Positions 34,201-46,655 of a stretch of 64,000 nucleotides of DNA are shown piece after piece. Below the pieces are notes generated by a model, which saw only the letters and a list, made by a program, of their open reading frames with translations, was not told the origin of the DNA and searched no databases. The position numbers and the translations under genes are program-made. This stretch comes from Culex pipiens pallens. Its lineage: Eukaryota > Arthropoda > Insecta > Diptera > Culicidae. The stretch's first letter is position 1. Each line of letters begins with the position of its first letter. The stretch is taken from assembly GCF_016801865.2 (NCBI RefSeq), contig NC_068938.1, positions 83,588,886-83,652,885 of the forward strand, given 5' to 3'.

Positions 34201-35150
34201 CAAGCGTTCGAACAACGTCGATATCGATACAGCCAATTTCTGCACACCAGAGCTACTAAATACGCGCGATCAGCAGACCCCTAATAGCTGGCTTCCACCT
34301 CGCCGGCGTAGCCGGCCCCGGAGTCCGGTTTCCTGTTATTTACCATGCCAAACTATGGCTGGAGCGACTTTTTTCCCCTTTGGGCTGTCCTCTGGAGAAG
34401 AGATCATCGGATGCTGGGGCTACCTTATTGGTCCGAAACCCCCTCCTGCTGTAACTGTTGATGGTCACGAGATGCAACCTTTAGTACACGCATACGCATG
34501 CTGCGCGAAACGTTGAAAAAAAAAACAAGTTGCCTTATTTGAAGAGCTATGCGATGCTGCGAGATCTGTTATTACGACAGGCCGATTAGGTACGCCGCGC
34601 AGCAGTTCGAGTTGAGATCGGGTACGCCAAGCTATTGCTTGGTAGTTGTTTTTGCGCTCTCCAGTTGAGGTGAAATCAACACCGGTGGTTAGCGGGCGAT
34701 TGATTGCGGCGGTCTGAAATGGATCTGTATCGAAATTGAGCCTCCGGGCGGTCACACAAAACATTGGAATCGTTTGACTTGTAACAATTGAGGATGGTCG
34801 GAGGCGTTTGCTTTGAGTGTGAAGAGTTTTGGCCAAAGAAGTTTTTTTACAAATTGATGACATACATTTGTTCAGTTTTTCATTCTCAGTCAAAAGCTTT
34901 ACATGGTCTGCGAACTTTCTATTAGAGTTAATTTTAAGAGTCAGGAAGGCAAAAGTGTTGATAAAGGACCTTGGTGCTTGCTAGAGCTGGGACTTCGAAT
35001 ATCCGGATAATTTGCAGAATAAATAATTCTATTAGAAAATGAACGACTCAAATTTTGGGTGAAGACTCGGTAAACAGGTTTCCTGTGACGCAGGGTTTTT
35101 TTTTCAAAAAGATTCTGCAAGAACAAAATAATAATATTTGTATGGGTTTT
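31250..35150. other. intron stretch, partly GC-rich, no exon recognised
   Basis: 32400-34500 has raised G+C and scattered frames (90-142 residues on both strands) with no domain, codon bias or matched splice sites. I checked the 135-residue frame at 34109-34516 and left it out. This block could be enhancer DNA. The remaining sequence is AT-rich and unassigned. Confidence 0.35.
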
Positions 35151-35180
35151 CACGTAAAAAATCGTAAGTTTCCATTTTTT

Positions 35181-35700
35181 GCCATCCTTACTTTACTGAG
35201 GAAAGGCTATAAAATCACTCGAAAAATTCCGGAAAAGATTGCAGATTTGACAACCCCATCAAAAGTTATGAGTACTTAGATGTTATTGTAGTACTTTTTC
35301 GAGGTTGAATCTAAGATATTTCGATGAAAATTATGACCGGATCCAATATGCGAAGGATAATTGAAAGACCTTTTAAATTAGCCTATAGCATCGAAGATCT
35401 GGTAACCATATCAAAAGTTATGAGCACTTAAGTGCGTTTTGTATACTTTTTGAAGGCTGGATCTCAGATAATTCGATGAAAATGGTGGCCGGATCTATTA
35501 TGCCACAACGTTAGTTGGACAATTGATAGACCTTTCAAATGACCCTAAAATATTGAAGGTCTGATAACCCTTTCAGAAGTTATCAGCCCTTTTTACCTCA
35601 GTACTTGTCAGAAGTCGAATCTTAGATGTTTTGATAAAAAATATATAAGGATCAATAATACGACCATTCGTTCGATGGGTAATCAAAAGATCTTTTCGTC
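35181..35700. repeat. degenerate ~155-bp tandem repeat
   Basis: Three or so units share AAAAGTTATGAGYACTTA (35261, 35413, and a weaker AGAAGTTATCAG at 35575), then TCGATGAAAATNRTGRCCGGATC and TGAAAGACCTTT. The spacing is 152 and 162 bases. It opens with CTTTACTGAGGAAAGGCTAT near 35192, a phrase I associate with abundant mosquito repeats. Confidence 0.65.
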
Positions 35701-35709
35701 GCCGTCGTG

Positions 35710-35993
35710 CTAACTTGTCGTACGTGCATTTTGGGCCAAATTGAGTTAAGAACGCCATTTTGTGCAGCTCAGAATGCCTCATCTTTTGACCTTCACAGAT
35801 CCCCAAAATTCGATTTCAATCCTGAGATATTCAATGAAAACCAAAAGAGCTCCGAAAATTTTTGTCACTTTTCATATGAAAGAAGTTTCAATCTTGTCGT
35901 GCTATCTTCTCACTCCCTGAAAATTGATGTAAGTGCGACAAAGGGCAAAGGGACTTCAGGTCAGAACGCGTTTGACGCACGTACAAGTTAGAC
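35710..35993. mobile_element. short inverted-repeat element adjoining the tandem repeat
   Basis: CTAACTTGTCGTACGTGC at 35710 is mirrored by GACGCACGTACAAGTTAG ending at 35990, with a two-base gap. The interior has CTTGTCGTGCTATCTTCTC and GGGCAAAGGGACTTCAGG. It may form a single composite repeat with 35181-35700. Confidence 0.5.
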
Positions 35994-37289
35994 TACCGTA
36001 AACATTTGGAATTATAACTCGGGACTCCAGCAACCAACTTTTTTTTTTTTTTGTTTCTGTCATACGACTGCTGAGACCATAGTTGGTCCATCTCGCAACA
36101 ACCAACTTTAACCAAACTTCGGGACAATGCACAGAATGGTCAGCCAAACAAAACGTGTTTGTTATTGTTTACATTGTGTGCTTTCCTTTTTATTTATTCA
36201 AGGTCAAACATTAAAACGCGTTTTTCTCGGAACGTTGAAATGGCGGGTGCGTCAAGATAGCACGACGACGTCGTTTTGTTATAGGGTTTTTTTATTCTTT
36301 ATTATAGAGTTTTTCAGCCGGAGGCTGGTTCAACTCTTTACTTATTGTAGGGTACAAAGTGATTAAATATTAAATAAAAAAAATACTGCACAAAACTAGT
36401 CGTCTTCAAATTTTGAGGACTTCAAAAAAGAAATTAAAAATGATGTTTGGATAAAAACAATTTTATAAATATAACCTAACATACTTTATGGATGTGAGAA
36501 AGATACCAATCACATTAACACTTGTAGCACCAACGCACTATGGGGTTTCAGGCGGCCATAAATCGAAAAACCGACATACTCTAATTATTTTTTTGGTATT
36601 TTTTTTCGAAAATAAACATTCTAACTAAGAAAAATCCAGAGTTTGAAAGTTGTAGGTTCAAAATTCACTGAATTGCAGACCTTCAAAGGCGAAAATGGTA
36701 AGAAAAAACATGTTTTTTGACAAAAAAATGATTATTTTTCTTAGTTGTATTGTGTAGCTGTTTATGTATTTTTTCCTGCATCATTATATATAATCAGAAA
36801 AGTAATTGATTCAACTATTTAATAACATTTTACAAAACACACTTTTACAGGCTAAAAAAAATAATAAAAATCAAAAAAGATGGATTTTTATTCAAAATTT
36901 AGTTTTTTTCAACTTTGCTAATGGAGTACTTTTTTTGTGTGCATTTGTGCGGTCTGAAAATGTGTAGCTTAAAATTTGAACCATGTCCTAACTTGTCTCC
37001 AAATGTCAAAGTGCACTTATGTGCACTTTTTGAGTTATGCCATTTTGAACATTTTGATTCATGCATGAAAATTAATGATTTCGCGTATACGCTTGGTTAA
37101 AATCACATTATTTACCTGCGGAAGCAGAAATGACGTACCTGCTATGTATGTTTTGAAAATGGTTTGATATTCATGACTTTGTTGGTACTTAGGTACGTTT
37201 AATAAAATTAGAAATTCCTATTCTAAGTATTTTACAGAAACGATTCGTCGAATATTCATATCAGTTCGTTGTTGTGTTCTTTTGAAAGT

Positions 37290-37493
37290 ATGGATAATAA
37301 TACCGTAGCGTCCCTGTACGATATAACGAAGCACTGTTTTGAAAACGTGAGAACTACTTTCGAGTATATTTGTAAGAATTACAACATTGCAGAACCGTCA
37401 CATGATCAACTCAGGGAAAAACTACACATGTTGTTCTGTAGCTTCAAAACGAGGTATGCAAAAGCCCATAGAAGAAGTTCATATTTTAGGTAA
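37290..37493 (+). CDS. 67-residue orphan ORF, possible relic or exon of a mobile-element gene
   Basis: ATG at 37290 opens 67 codons of ordinary, non-repetitive composition: MDNNTVASLYDITKHCF, then EYICKNYNIAEPSHDQLREK and LHMLFCSFKTRYAKAHRRS. The helical, Lys/Arg-rich end recalls short DNA-binding-like segments of transposon proteins, but I cannot name the family. The frame stops in AGGTAATC at 37488. GTAATC (37490) to an AG at 37530 would be a 41-nt intron, after which the frame stays open for about 26 more codons (RIYRRKREFASG, ending NPYNVP). That intron is shorter than usual for insects. It could be chance. Confidence 0.3.
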   Translation: MDNNTVASLYDITKHCFENVRTTFEYICKNYNIAEPSHDQLREKLHMLFCSFKTRYAKAHRRSSYFR

Positions 37494-37499
37494 TCTAAC

Positions 37500-40090
37500 G
37501 ACAATCGGTTACATAGTGATTTTGATTTAGAAGAATTTATCGTAGAAAACGTGAATTTGCAAGTGGATCAACAAAAAACGTGGACGAGAATCCATACAAT
37601 GTTCCATAAAATAAACCGTCTAAAATTTTAAACACCGCAAAAACCAAATTTTGATTGGAGGGGGAAGAGGGGGGGTCTTCAAAGAGAGGTGGATTTTAAC
37701 TCAAGAAGAAGGGGAGGGAGATTGAACGTAAATCAGAAACTTTAACATAGCATAAACCGTCATTCCGTGCATCAAATAGACAGAGCAAGAATATTAAAAT
37801 TCACCACATTAATGCATGTGGCCTCAAATATATGAAAAAATCGAAAATTAAACTTATTTTCTGGAAAAATATCAAAATTCATTTGTTTTCATTATACTAA
37901 GTACAAACAACACAAAAAAGTCACAAAAAAGCAAAAAAATATTTTTGGCCGCTCGCTTATATGGAAATACCCCATAGAGCAACGGGGTCATAACTTACGT
38001 GAAGCACCAAGGGGGTCAAAAAAGTTGGAAATGCAACTTCAACCGGCTGTATCTCGGCGAAAACTCGGCGTGCCCCGGTGGAGTTGCATTTCCAACTTTT
38101 TTTTACCCCGTTGGGGCTACAAGTTTTAAGGTTGATTAAGTAACGTTTTATCATGTAAAATCGTCAGTTTTCAGTCAATTGATAATGTTTATTTCGATGC
38201 ACAGAAGACATATTTAAGAAAATAATAATTTATCTGAAAAAAACTTCCTGATTATGCGATTTTTTTAAATAAATTCTGGCAAATATCAATTCAAATTTCT
38301 AATTTTTTCAACAAAAAGTATCAACAGTTGCTTCATACATTATAACAGTCATTCTACTACCAAAAAATTGCAAAATATCAATAATTTTACTAACATGTTT
38401 TTGTTTATAAAGTTTAATGTATATTTCCTATCAGTGGTCCCAAAATTTGCAAAAAGTGCTCTTTTTGATTTATAAAATGCAAATTAAACTTTACACCATT
38501 ATAATTATAATTATATATAATTTATAATTATATATAATTATATAATTATAATAATTATTTGAAATAGTTTACGATCAATTGTATTCAAGTTCTGTTTATA
38601 AAATCAAAATTTTTTAAGCGCTGATTTTTTTTTTTTTTATTCTAAGATGGGTGGATTGATGGGCAAAATATGAAATAAAATTTGAATCGGTCTTATGATT
38701 TTTTTAGTTTTTTTACCGATCAAGAAAAGGGCATCTATTGCGCTAGATATAAATTTTTGAAATCAGATTAAAATGTCGTCAATATTTCAGAATTGAATTT
38801 GCAAATTAAAAATGACAAAATTAAATTTGCAAATAAAAAATGACTGCAAAATTGAATTTGCAAATTAAAAATGACTGAAAAGTTTATTTCAATCAAGAAA
38901 TGTATTGTTTTTAAGTTATAAGCATTTTTAAGGTGATTTAAGGATGCTATTTGTTGCAATTTAAACATACTTTATGAAGCAGAACTCAAACAAAAAAATA
39001 TGTTCATAATAATTGTTGTTGCTCTCTTAAAAAGTAAGACTTGACCCTGAAATTTATTTACATCTAAAAGAGAAGAAAATTTTCAACTGTTTATTTTTTT
39101 ACATCGGAAATCGGGCCAATAAATTCTGAGATATCGCCAATAAAAATAAAACTTATAAGATGAAATAATTTAAACATAATGAGGCTTAACCAGCTCGAAA
39201 AACTGATAAACTAGAAAAATTCTCAGCTTTTTCAAATACATTGCTTCCCGAGGTGCTTTACCTTCATAAAATATTTTCAGATTGCAAAAAAGATTCAAAT
39301 ATTTTCGATAAAAAAAATCGGTGCAATTTATTAAAAATAACTGTTGAGTCTTTTTTGATTGGAAAATTTATTTTGCATTTTTTACACCATCTGGAAAAAA
39401 TTGTTTGACAATATTTGTTATTTTTTCTAAACTCACAACATTTTCTAAATTTGTTTCCTCCGGTAAAAGATTTTGCACCATCCTAAACTAGCGCTTATAA
39501 GATTCCTTTTCAATCTGCTAATAAAAAAAATGTAATTTTTTGAAATTGAAATTTTAATGATAAATTTATTGAAAAAAAACTTACAACATGGCCGATCAAA
39601 AAATATATAATTTTAAAAAATACAGATTTTTTAAATAATAAAATACATTTTTTGAAACTTGAAAATATACAAAATCGTAAATGAAAGAAAAGTTTAGTCT
39701 GCACAAATATTGACTGTCTTATTAATGAAACAAAAATGTTTAACAGTTTTTTACCACCAAGTGATGGATCTAATTTGGGCCCAAATTTGAAAACTAACAA
39801 TTTTTCTATGATCAGTAGTGCTGAATGGATATTACGGTTCTGTTCAGCAACGGCTCAAATCTGAAAACTGGCAATTTTTCATTATTTTGACGAGATTGAA
39901 GTATGCTAGCTTGAAAGTAGTTCTATATCCTACGATTTTTTTTTAGAACAGGTTAGTTCTGCCGATCCCAAATCTTGTACCATTTTTTTAAAGAATTTAT
40001 CACAATTCAGTTGACTCATTTTGACCCAGCAACTAAGCACCGCTGACGCCACAGTTCATAACGTTTTGAAAAACATCAGAAATAAACAAC
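37500..40090. other. AT-rich intron stretch with small palindromes
   Basis: G-rich patches lie at 37655-37675 and 37705-37722. A hairpin at 38018-38102 has 20-base arms (AAAAGTTGGAAATGCAACT and its complement). 38490-38560 is a TATAATTATA microsatellite. Three near-identical AATTGAATTTGCAAATTAAA units lie at 38794-38872. No gene is recognised. Confidence 0.5.
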
Positions 40091-40499
40091 AATAACATTC
40101 CGATTCCCCGAACCGTCAGCTGATTTCACGTGTGTCAAGGTTGATTCATCACTTGAACCATCACACCGCGGTACGACCAAGTAAATCAATGTTTCAAAGC
40201 CGAGAGCTACATGACATCATTTTGAGAGACGTTCGCTCTCAGAACATCTGATTCCACTTGAACCCTCGATACATACTGGCTGAGGGAACAAAAAAAAAAC
40301 CATTAAATCGCTTGGGTACAGTACAAATCCCACCAGACAAATGTACGCGTACTCACACACGAGTGTTATCTCGAAAACTTGAAAGCCAAAGAAGCTGTGC
40401 ATTAAATCAATTTCCAGTGGGTGAAGATGAATCCCGCGAACGCGAGAAAGAAAACATTTCGAAATTAAATACACTCGCTGCCAATTGCTCGGAGAAAGA

Positions 40500-40665
40500 A
40501 GCCGCCGCCATTTATCTGCGTTTATCGGGTAGCCATAAAAGGAGGGCGTTGGTACGAGCCATAAATAAACGCCATAAAGATCGCGCACGCCGCATTTTCT
40601 GTTCGACCGGGTCGCGATAGCGATGCAATTGAAAGTGGCGCTTAATTTGCACTTTATGGAGTGTT
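40500..40665. promoter_or_regulatory. cluster of TTTATGG/CCATAAA homeodomain-type sites
   Basis: Within about 160 bases there are CGCCATTTATC, GTTTATCGGG, GCCATAAAAGG, GCCATAAATAAACG, GCCATAAAGATCG and CTTTATGGAG. TTTAT(G/T)G is the known core for Caudal and Abd-B-class homeoproteins. The block is GC-richer than its flanks and has no supported ORF. Enhancer function is an inference. Confidence 0.3.
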
Positions 40666-41549
40666 TGGGAGTTTTGGCGCGCTGGCGGTGGTGGATATTG
40701 ATGGGGGTGATGAGTTAAAAGTACTTTTTTCCTTTAAGGTTTTAAGGTCAGGTTTGAAACCGGTGGCATTTATTCGACAATTTGAAAAAAATCAAAATGT
40801 AGCTATACGTATCGAAAAAGCCAATTTAAACACCTGATTCTTATCAGGATCTACTAAAACGGAGTCTTGAGTCTAAGTCGTCACATTCATGCTGTCCAGT
40901 CGGCAAACCTGTCCTAAGCCGTAAATACCACCTCATTTCCGTACGACCCACGCCCGGCTCTCTTTATCTGTCGCTTCTCGAGGTTCGAAACCCATTAATT
41001 CTTCGTAATGGTCACTCATTTACACGGTAGGTGTCCTACAAGCGAGTTCTCTTCTACAGCTGCACTAATCACCTGTTTCTCGATCCGCGCCCACGCATCC
41101 GGCCACAATCCGGTCTTCCGAGGTCTTTGGTCTTTGCTCGAAAAGTTCAAAAATCTCACATTTCTTCACCGTTTGCTCGAGTATCATAATTTTCGATTTT
41201 CGGAAAATCAATCGTGAGCGCGCATGATTGATCGTGAAATGCGAGGGAGTCACGAGAAGTGCGAGAAGAAAGTGCCTTTTTTGGCGCTGCTCGATTCGCT
41301 GACCCGATTCGTTTTTGATGGGAAAAAAGCGAAAGTGAAGTGTGTGCAAATGTGTTCAGAGCTTGTACGTGTGTGTGAATTGAAAAGTGTTGTGATTTGT
41401 TGGGTTTTGTTTACATTTTGTGGTGATAGCTAATGAAAACAATTCAAACCTGATTGATGATTGTTGATGGTAATTGGTTGATTGAATTTTAAGAGTTGTC
41501 GACAATTTCATCCATAAGACGAAAATAGCAGACAAATCCTTCAATGTTG

Positions 41550-41735
41550 CCAGTATTGACAAAGTTGACATGAACACTAGTACTTACCCCTTGGTAGCTG
41601 CAACGCGAACACTGACTTACCTGAAATTCTTCACTTCGTTTTAAAGCTGCTCATATAAGCTATACCTGTAGCTTGAAGTCCGTAATCGAAATGTCATCAA
41701 AAAATATCTCCAGCAAACAACATTCCGCATAAATT
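41550..41735 (+). repeat. local ~200-bp repeat, unit 1
   Basis: It contains in order TTGACAAAGTTGACA, AGTACTTACCCC, TAGCTGCAACGCGAACACTG, ACTTACCTGAAATTC, GCTGCTCATA and CTTGAAGTCCGTAATCGAAA. The same order occurs at 52838-53030 and 53046-53235, and more loosely at 50905-51080 and 55250-55445, always in this orientation. On the minus strand it reads CAGGTAAGTCAG and GGTAAGTAC, near-perfect 5' splice-site consensus. Confidence 0.75.
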
Positions 41736-41766
41736 GTGGAGTTGTTGATATCTTGTGTTGTGTTGG

Positions 41767-41912
41767 TTGTTGATGGTTGATGGTTGATGGTTGATGGTTG
41801 ATGGTTGATGGTTGATGGTTGATGGTTGATGGTTGATGGTTGATGGTTGATGGTTGATGGTTGATGGTTGATGGTTGATGGTTAATGGTTAATAGTTAAT
41901 GGTTGATGATTG
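41767..41912. repeat. (GATGGTT)n satellite, about 20 units
   Basis: A heptanucleotide tandem repeat, perfect for most of its length and degenerating at the right end into GTTAATG and GATTGTT units. It lies about 70 bases before the 7.4-kb hAT-like element. Confidence 0.95.
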
Positions 41913-42816
41913 ATTGTTGATTAGTTGTTGTTGAATGATTGATTGATCATATCTGGCTGTTATTGTTTATGACTTCAGACCAGGCCCGTAGCCAGGGGGG
42001 GGGCTTCCGGGCTGCAGCCCCCCCCGAAATTTTTTCAATTTTTTTAAAAATTGAACTACCTTAAAAAAATCTTAAATCAATGATTGTGTGTTCTCTTCCC
42101 AGAAATAATTTGTAAGATAGAGAATCAAGAATTGATTGATCAAACTAAGTAATTTGCCTGTCCATTGCCGGGCTCAGTTTTTGTAGATTATGGATTCAAA
42201 ATTTGGATATTTAAAAATTGAGCTGCAGATTTGAACATTGTTCCATTCAGTAACATCTCATTTATCTTGTAGTTTTAGCATTACATTGGTTAGGATGGTC
42301 CAAATCTGGGCTTACTTGGGGCTATCCCCTGAAATCAAAGATTTACGCATCACTAGCCTAAGTTCCAAAATTTGAGCTTTTTCTGACCACTGACCACCAA
42401 GTTTGGGCAAAATCGTCAAATTGTATGGAGAAAAGCAACTGTTTCAGTTTTTGACCAATGGAAGGCGCAATAACTATCCAGTTCTTATCAATTTTCAGAA
42501 CTAATATCTTCTTTAAATTTGGAAAAACTTTCCCGAAGACACCTTATTTTTTTGGGTTTTTTGCTAAAAAGTTATTAACCTTCGAAAATAGCAATTTCCG
42601 AGCGGACTGCTCTAAGGGGCTACATAGAAATAATTACCGTCATCTGGGGCGAATCGGGACTACAGTCTGAATAGGGACAGCAAAAATCCTTAGATCTTGT
42701 TGTCTTATTTTTGATTGTAGAACTTAAGTATGATCCCTGAAGAACCATAAAATAATTTAGAATTTTTGGATTCAATGTGGCGGTCAAAATGGAGGTCACG
42801 AAATATTTCTGGTGTT

Positions 42817-42943
42817 TTTTTAAAGGTCTAATAAACCAAATTTCCAGTTTTTGCTTTTTGGGTGCTTTTGAAACCGTCAGGGGTTTTAAAAAACACCCAA
42901 AAAGCAAAAACTTGGTGTATTGGACCATTAAAAAAACAGATGC
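42817..42943. repeat. hairpin with ~45-base arms
   Basis: AGTTTTTGCTTTTTGGGTG near 42847 is mirrored by CACCCAAAAAGCAAAAACT near 42894. Weaker pairing extends outward (GGTCTAATAAACCAA and TTGGTGTATTGGACC). It lies within the hAT-like element, and ACCGTCATCTGGGG at 42638 nearby marks the end of another MITE family. Confidence 0.6.
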
Positions 42944-43593
42944 CGAATTTGATGTTAAAAACAAGCAAATAAAACATGCCGATTTCATTTGTTCCTGATT
43001 CGGTTATCCGAAGTTTCGAAACTTTGGATAATCGAGGCTTCGGCTAGTCGAATTTGGATTGTAAAATTAATAGCCCTCCTTTATTTGCATTAAAACCTTT
43101 AAACTGTTAATACATGTTTTTTCTCTACATTTTTCAAAATTTATCATAATTTCTCAAAAATATTTAGATTTTGTTTTCAAAAACGAAAGCATTTAATATG
43201 AAAAACATTTGAGTGAATTTTGACTATTATCAGAAATACAATTCTAATTTTATCGTTTTGGTTTTAAGAATATGGTTAGTTACATATCTAAGACCTGAGA
43301 GAAAAATGCTTGAGAAATATCTGTGTGTATTTTTTTATTACTTTTTTGTAAACCTTTTTTCCGAAACCACTCGTCCAAAATGCTTTCTTTTGGTCACATT
43401 TTTTAGTTTCCACCGTGGCCAATCTCCAATTTTTATTTAATATATCAAAAATCGGAAGATCAAATAAGTGAATACTTATTATCAACTAATTTTCACTTTG
43501 TGCATGAGCTTGCGATTTTTAAAGGAAGAAATAAAATGATAAAAATATTCAAAACGTTAAAAAAATTTAAGCTTGGATTCAAAAACTCTGAAA

Positions 43594-44840
43594 CAGCAAT
43601 TCCATTTGAAAAGAGCCTAAACCAAAAAAAAAGTTCTCCGATCGGGCTCAAAATTTTTCTGGGGGTTCCTTGGCCAAAATAATTAGACCCGTATTTTTTT
43701 GTTTGGCCATTAGGGTGGCCTACATCGTGCTAGGGTGGTTCAAAAAATGGCAATTTTCGTCATTTTTCGCAAAAACCACTTTTTTCTAAAAATCATATCT
43801 CCGCGCCATTTCATCCGATTTTAGCTGTCTTAGACGCAAAAGAAAGGTGATGAGTTTGGCTATTTGGGAAAAATAGTAAAAAGTTCCAAAAATCTAGCTT
43901 AACTATTGAAAAAGTCGTATGAAAACTTAAAATGGCGTTTTGACCGTGTCTGGACCAAAGAGCCTATGTCTGAAAGTATTTTTATCGGATTCCTCGGAAA
44001 ATTTCACATAACATATCAAAAAATTGGCGATGTCGAACCGTACGTTTTGGAGATACGATTTTTTGAAAATAAAAACTGCGTTTTTCGACGCGCCACGCGC
44101 AAAAACGGGAAAATGACGAAATCGGCAAAAAATCAACTTTTTTCACTAAAACTGCGATAACTTTAAAATTTCAGCGATGACCTATACATGTCTGGGTACC
44201 AAAATTTTTGTAATTGAGAGACGCAACTTTTGGTACCATAACATCTATAGGTCATCGCTGAAATTTTAAAGTTATCGCAGTTTTAGTGGAAAAAGTTGAT
44301 TTTTTGCCGATTTCGTCATTTTCCCGTTTTTGCGCGTGGCGCGTCGAAAAACGCAGTTTTTTTTTTTCAAAAAATCATATCTCGGAAACGTACGGTTCGA
44401 CATCGCCAATTTTTTGATATGCTATGTGAAATTTTCCGAGGAATCCGATAAAAATATTTTCAGACATAGGCTCTTTGGTCCAGACACGGTCAAAACGCCA
44501 TTTTAAGTTTTCATACGACTTTTTCAATAGTTAAGCTAGATTTTTGGAACTTTTTACTATTTTTCCCAAATAGCCAAACTCATCACCTTTCTTTTGCGTC
44601 TAAGACAGCTAAAATCGGATGAAATGGCGCGGAGATATGATTTTTAGAAAAAAAGTGGTTTTTGCGAAAAATGACGAAAATTGCCATTTTTTGAACCACC
44701 CTAGCACGATGTAGGCCACCCTAATGGCCAAACAAAAAAATACGGGTCTAATTATTTTGGCCAAGGAACCCCCAGAAAAATTTTGAGCCCGATCGGAGAA
44801 CTTTTTTTTTGGTTTAGGCTCTTTTCAAATGGAATTGCTG
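43594..44840. mobile_element. near-perfect 1.25-kb palindrome
   Basis: CAGCAATTCCATTTGAAAAG at 43594 is mirrored exactly, ending at 44840. The arms of about 600 bases match almost base for base through TTAGGGTGGCCTACATCGTG and GATGACCTATA, meeting at a spacer of about 20 bases near 44217 (around GTAATTGAGAGACGC). A few differences can be seen, such as the T-run length near 44360. The open frames in both arms mirror each other and are not genes. Transcription would give a long perfect hairpin RNA. Confidence 0.92.
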
Positions 44841-44879
44841 AAATTAAATTAATTAAACATCACTTTCAAATTATATAAT

Positions 44880-46620
44880 TTCTGATCAATAATTCATTTT
44901 TAAACTATTTAATTTCTATTTTTTGGATTTTACAGATTAGAATTTGCATTTTGAAAATTTTAAAATTTCTTTATTATTTTTTTTATAATTTCTTATTTCT
45001 GAATATCAATTGTAAATATTTTCCAAAGTTTATGTTGCCACCTTTTCAAAATGGACCAAAAAACAGAGAGCAAATACAATATTAAAAAAAAATAGCTTCA
45101 CAATTTTAATGGAAATAACTTATTTCGATTAAGTCTTTTTAGGACCAGCGACCAGGTCGGTCCGGAAAACAAATTTGAAATGTAATAATAAAACCATAGC
45201 TTGTACTTTTGATTTGTACCCCTCTCAACTTTGGTCAGAGTTTAGTGACATAAACTTCAGAATAATATTCGCAACGGCTAATTGAAGATTTAAAAATTTT
45301 ACACTTTCAAATTTCTAAATTTTCATAATTTTTGATTTAAATTTTTTTTGGTATAAGACAAAAAAATGCCAGAAATCAAAAATAAAAATAATAAAAACAT
45401 AAAAAATTTAAGATAACAATTCAACAGAATAATATCAAAAAATCTGAAATTCCAAAAATTAAAAAATCTAAAACTGAAAAATTAATAAAATAATTGATAC
45501 TTAAGAAATCCTAAACTAAAAAAAATATCATTTTAAAATTAAGTTATTCAAAATCCAATAAATTATGTTTTTTCAATCTTAATTTTTGGATGCTTTAAAT
45601 ATTTTTATGTTTGAATTCTAGTATTCCAAAATTAATTTATATTCACCAGAAAATTAAGTGATTTTTGTAATGGCTTTTCCCTTATTACAGCATTTTAAGA
45701 TTCAGCGTTTTGATAGTCAGCTTCATGAGGCAATTCTTCAATATTATTTAAGCGAATACTTTATTTTCAAACGTTATTTTCAGTCGCATCCAAATAAACA
45801 AATCAAAATCTCATCAACACATATTGCTCCCGAAGAAATATCAAACGACGCTTTTTGTTTCTGTTCCTTTTCAGCTGCGTACCGCTTAAGAGAAGTCTTT
45901 TCGTAAACCTTTTCTTGACCGTTCCTTGAGATTTTTTTGTATGGAGTTTTAAGAGTCTCCGTACTACAGCACATTTTTTAAAATTTTCGTTTGAAAGTAA
46001 AATATAGTTCTTGTAGCAAAATTCAGACTAAGATTTGATTTACAGGAAAAATGTAATTAATTTAAGAATTCTTACATAAAGTATTCTTTACTTTTAAAAC
46101 AAAAATTTAAGATAATAATTACACATGATAAATTCAAAAAAATCAGAAATTCCAAAAATGAAAAAAATCAAATACATAAAAAAATATAAAATAATTACAA
46201 CTAAAAAAATCCTTAAATTATAAAAAAACATTTTTTATCATTTTTAAATAAAGATATTCAAAAAATAATTTTCAATCATTTCAATAAATTATGTTTTAAT
46301 AATCTTATTTTTTGATGCTTCGAATATTGGTATGTTTGAATTCAAGTGCAGACTAAGATTAGATTTACAGGATAAAACTAATCAATTTATGAATTCTTAC
46401 ATAAAGTTTTCTTTATTTTTAATTTATCAAGGTTTCGTAAATATAAAATTTCTAAACCATAAAATGTGCAGGATTTTGTTCCTAGAGTCAAGATATTGCT
46501 TGAACAAACATCGATTTTAATAAATGGTTACAATCCTAAATTATTAAACATGTATATAGATTAAAATTTTATTAAAAAATTATCTTTAGAATTGAGATCT
46601 GATTAAATTTTTTTGTCATG
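44880..46620. other. AT-rich interior of the hAT-like element
   Basis: Very AT-rich. Two diverged direct copies of a segment (AAATCAGAAATTCC, TTATGTTTTTTCAATC, TTTGAATTC) lie near 45440-45625 and 46140-46345. No transposase frame is found. Confidence 0.45.
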
Positions 46621-46655
46621 TTTTAAAATTTTATTTTTGCTCTAATTCTGGACCA

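Noticed and set aside
34109..34516. 135-residue plus-strand frame
   Set aside because: The composition is plausible, but there is no domain, no splice support and an overlapping minus-strand frame.
41767..41912. CRISPR-like or telomeric array
   Set aside because: It is a plain heptanucleotide satellite without spacers and not the insect TTAGG telomere repeat.
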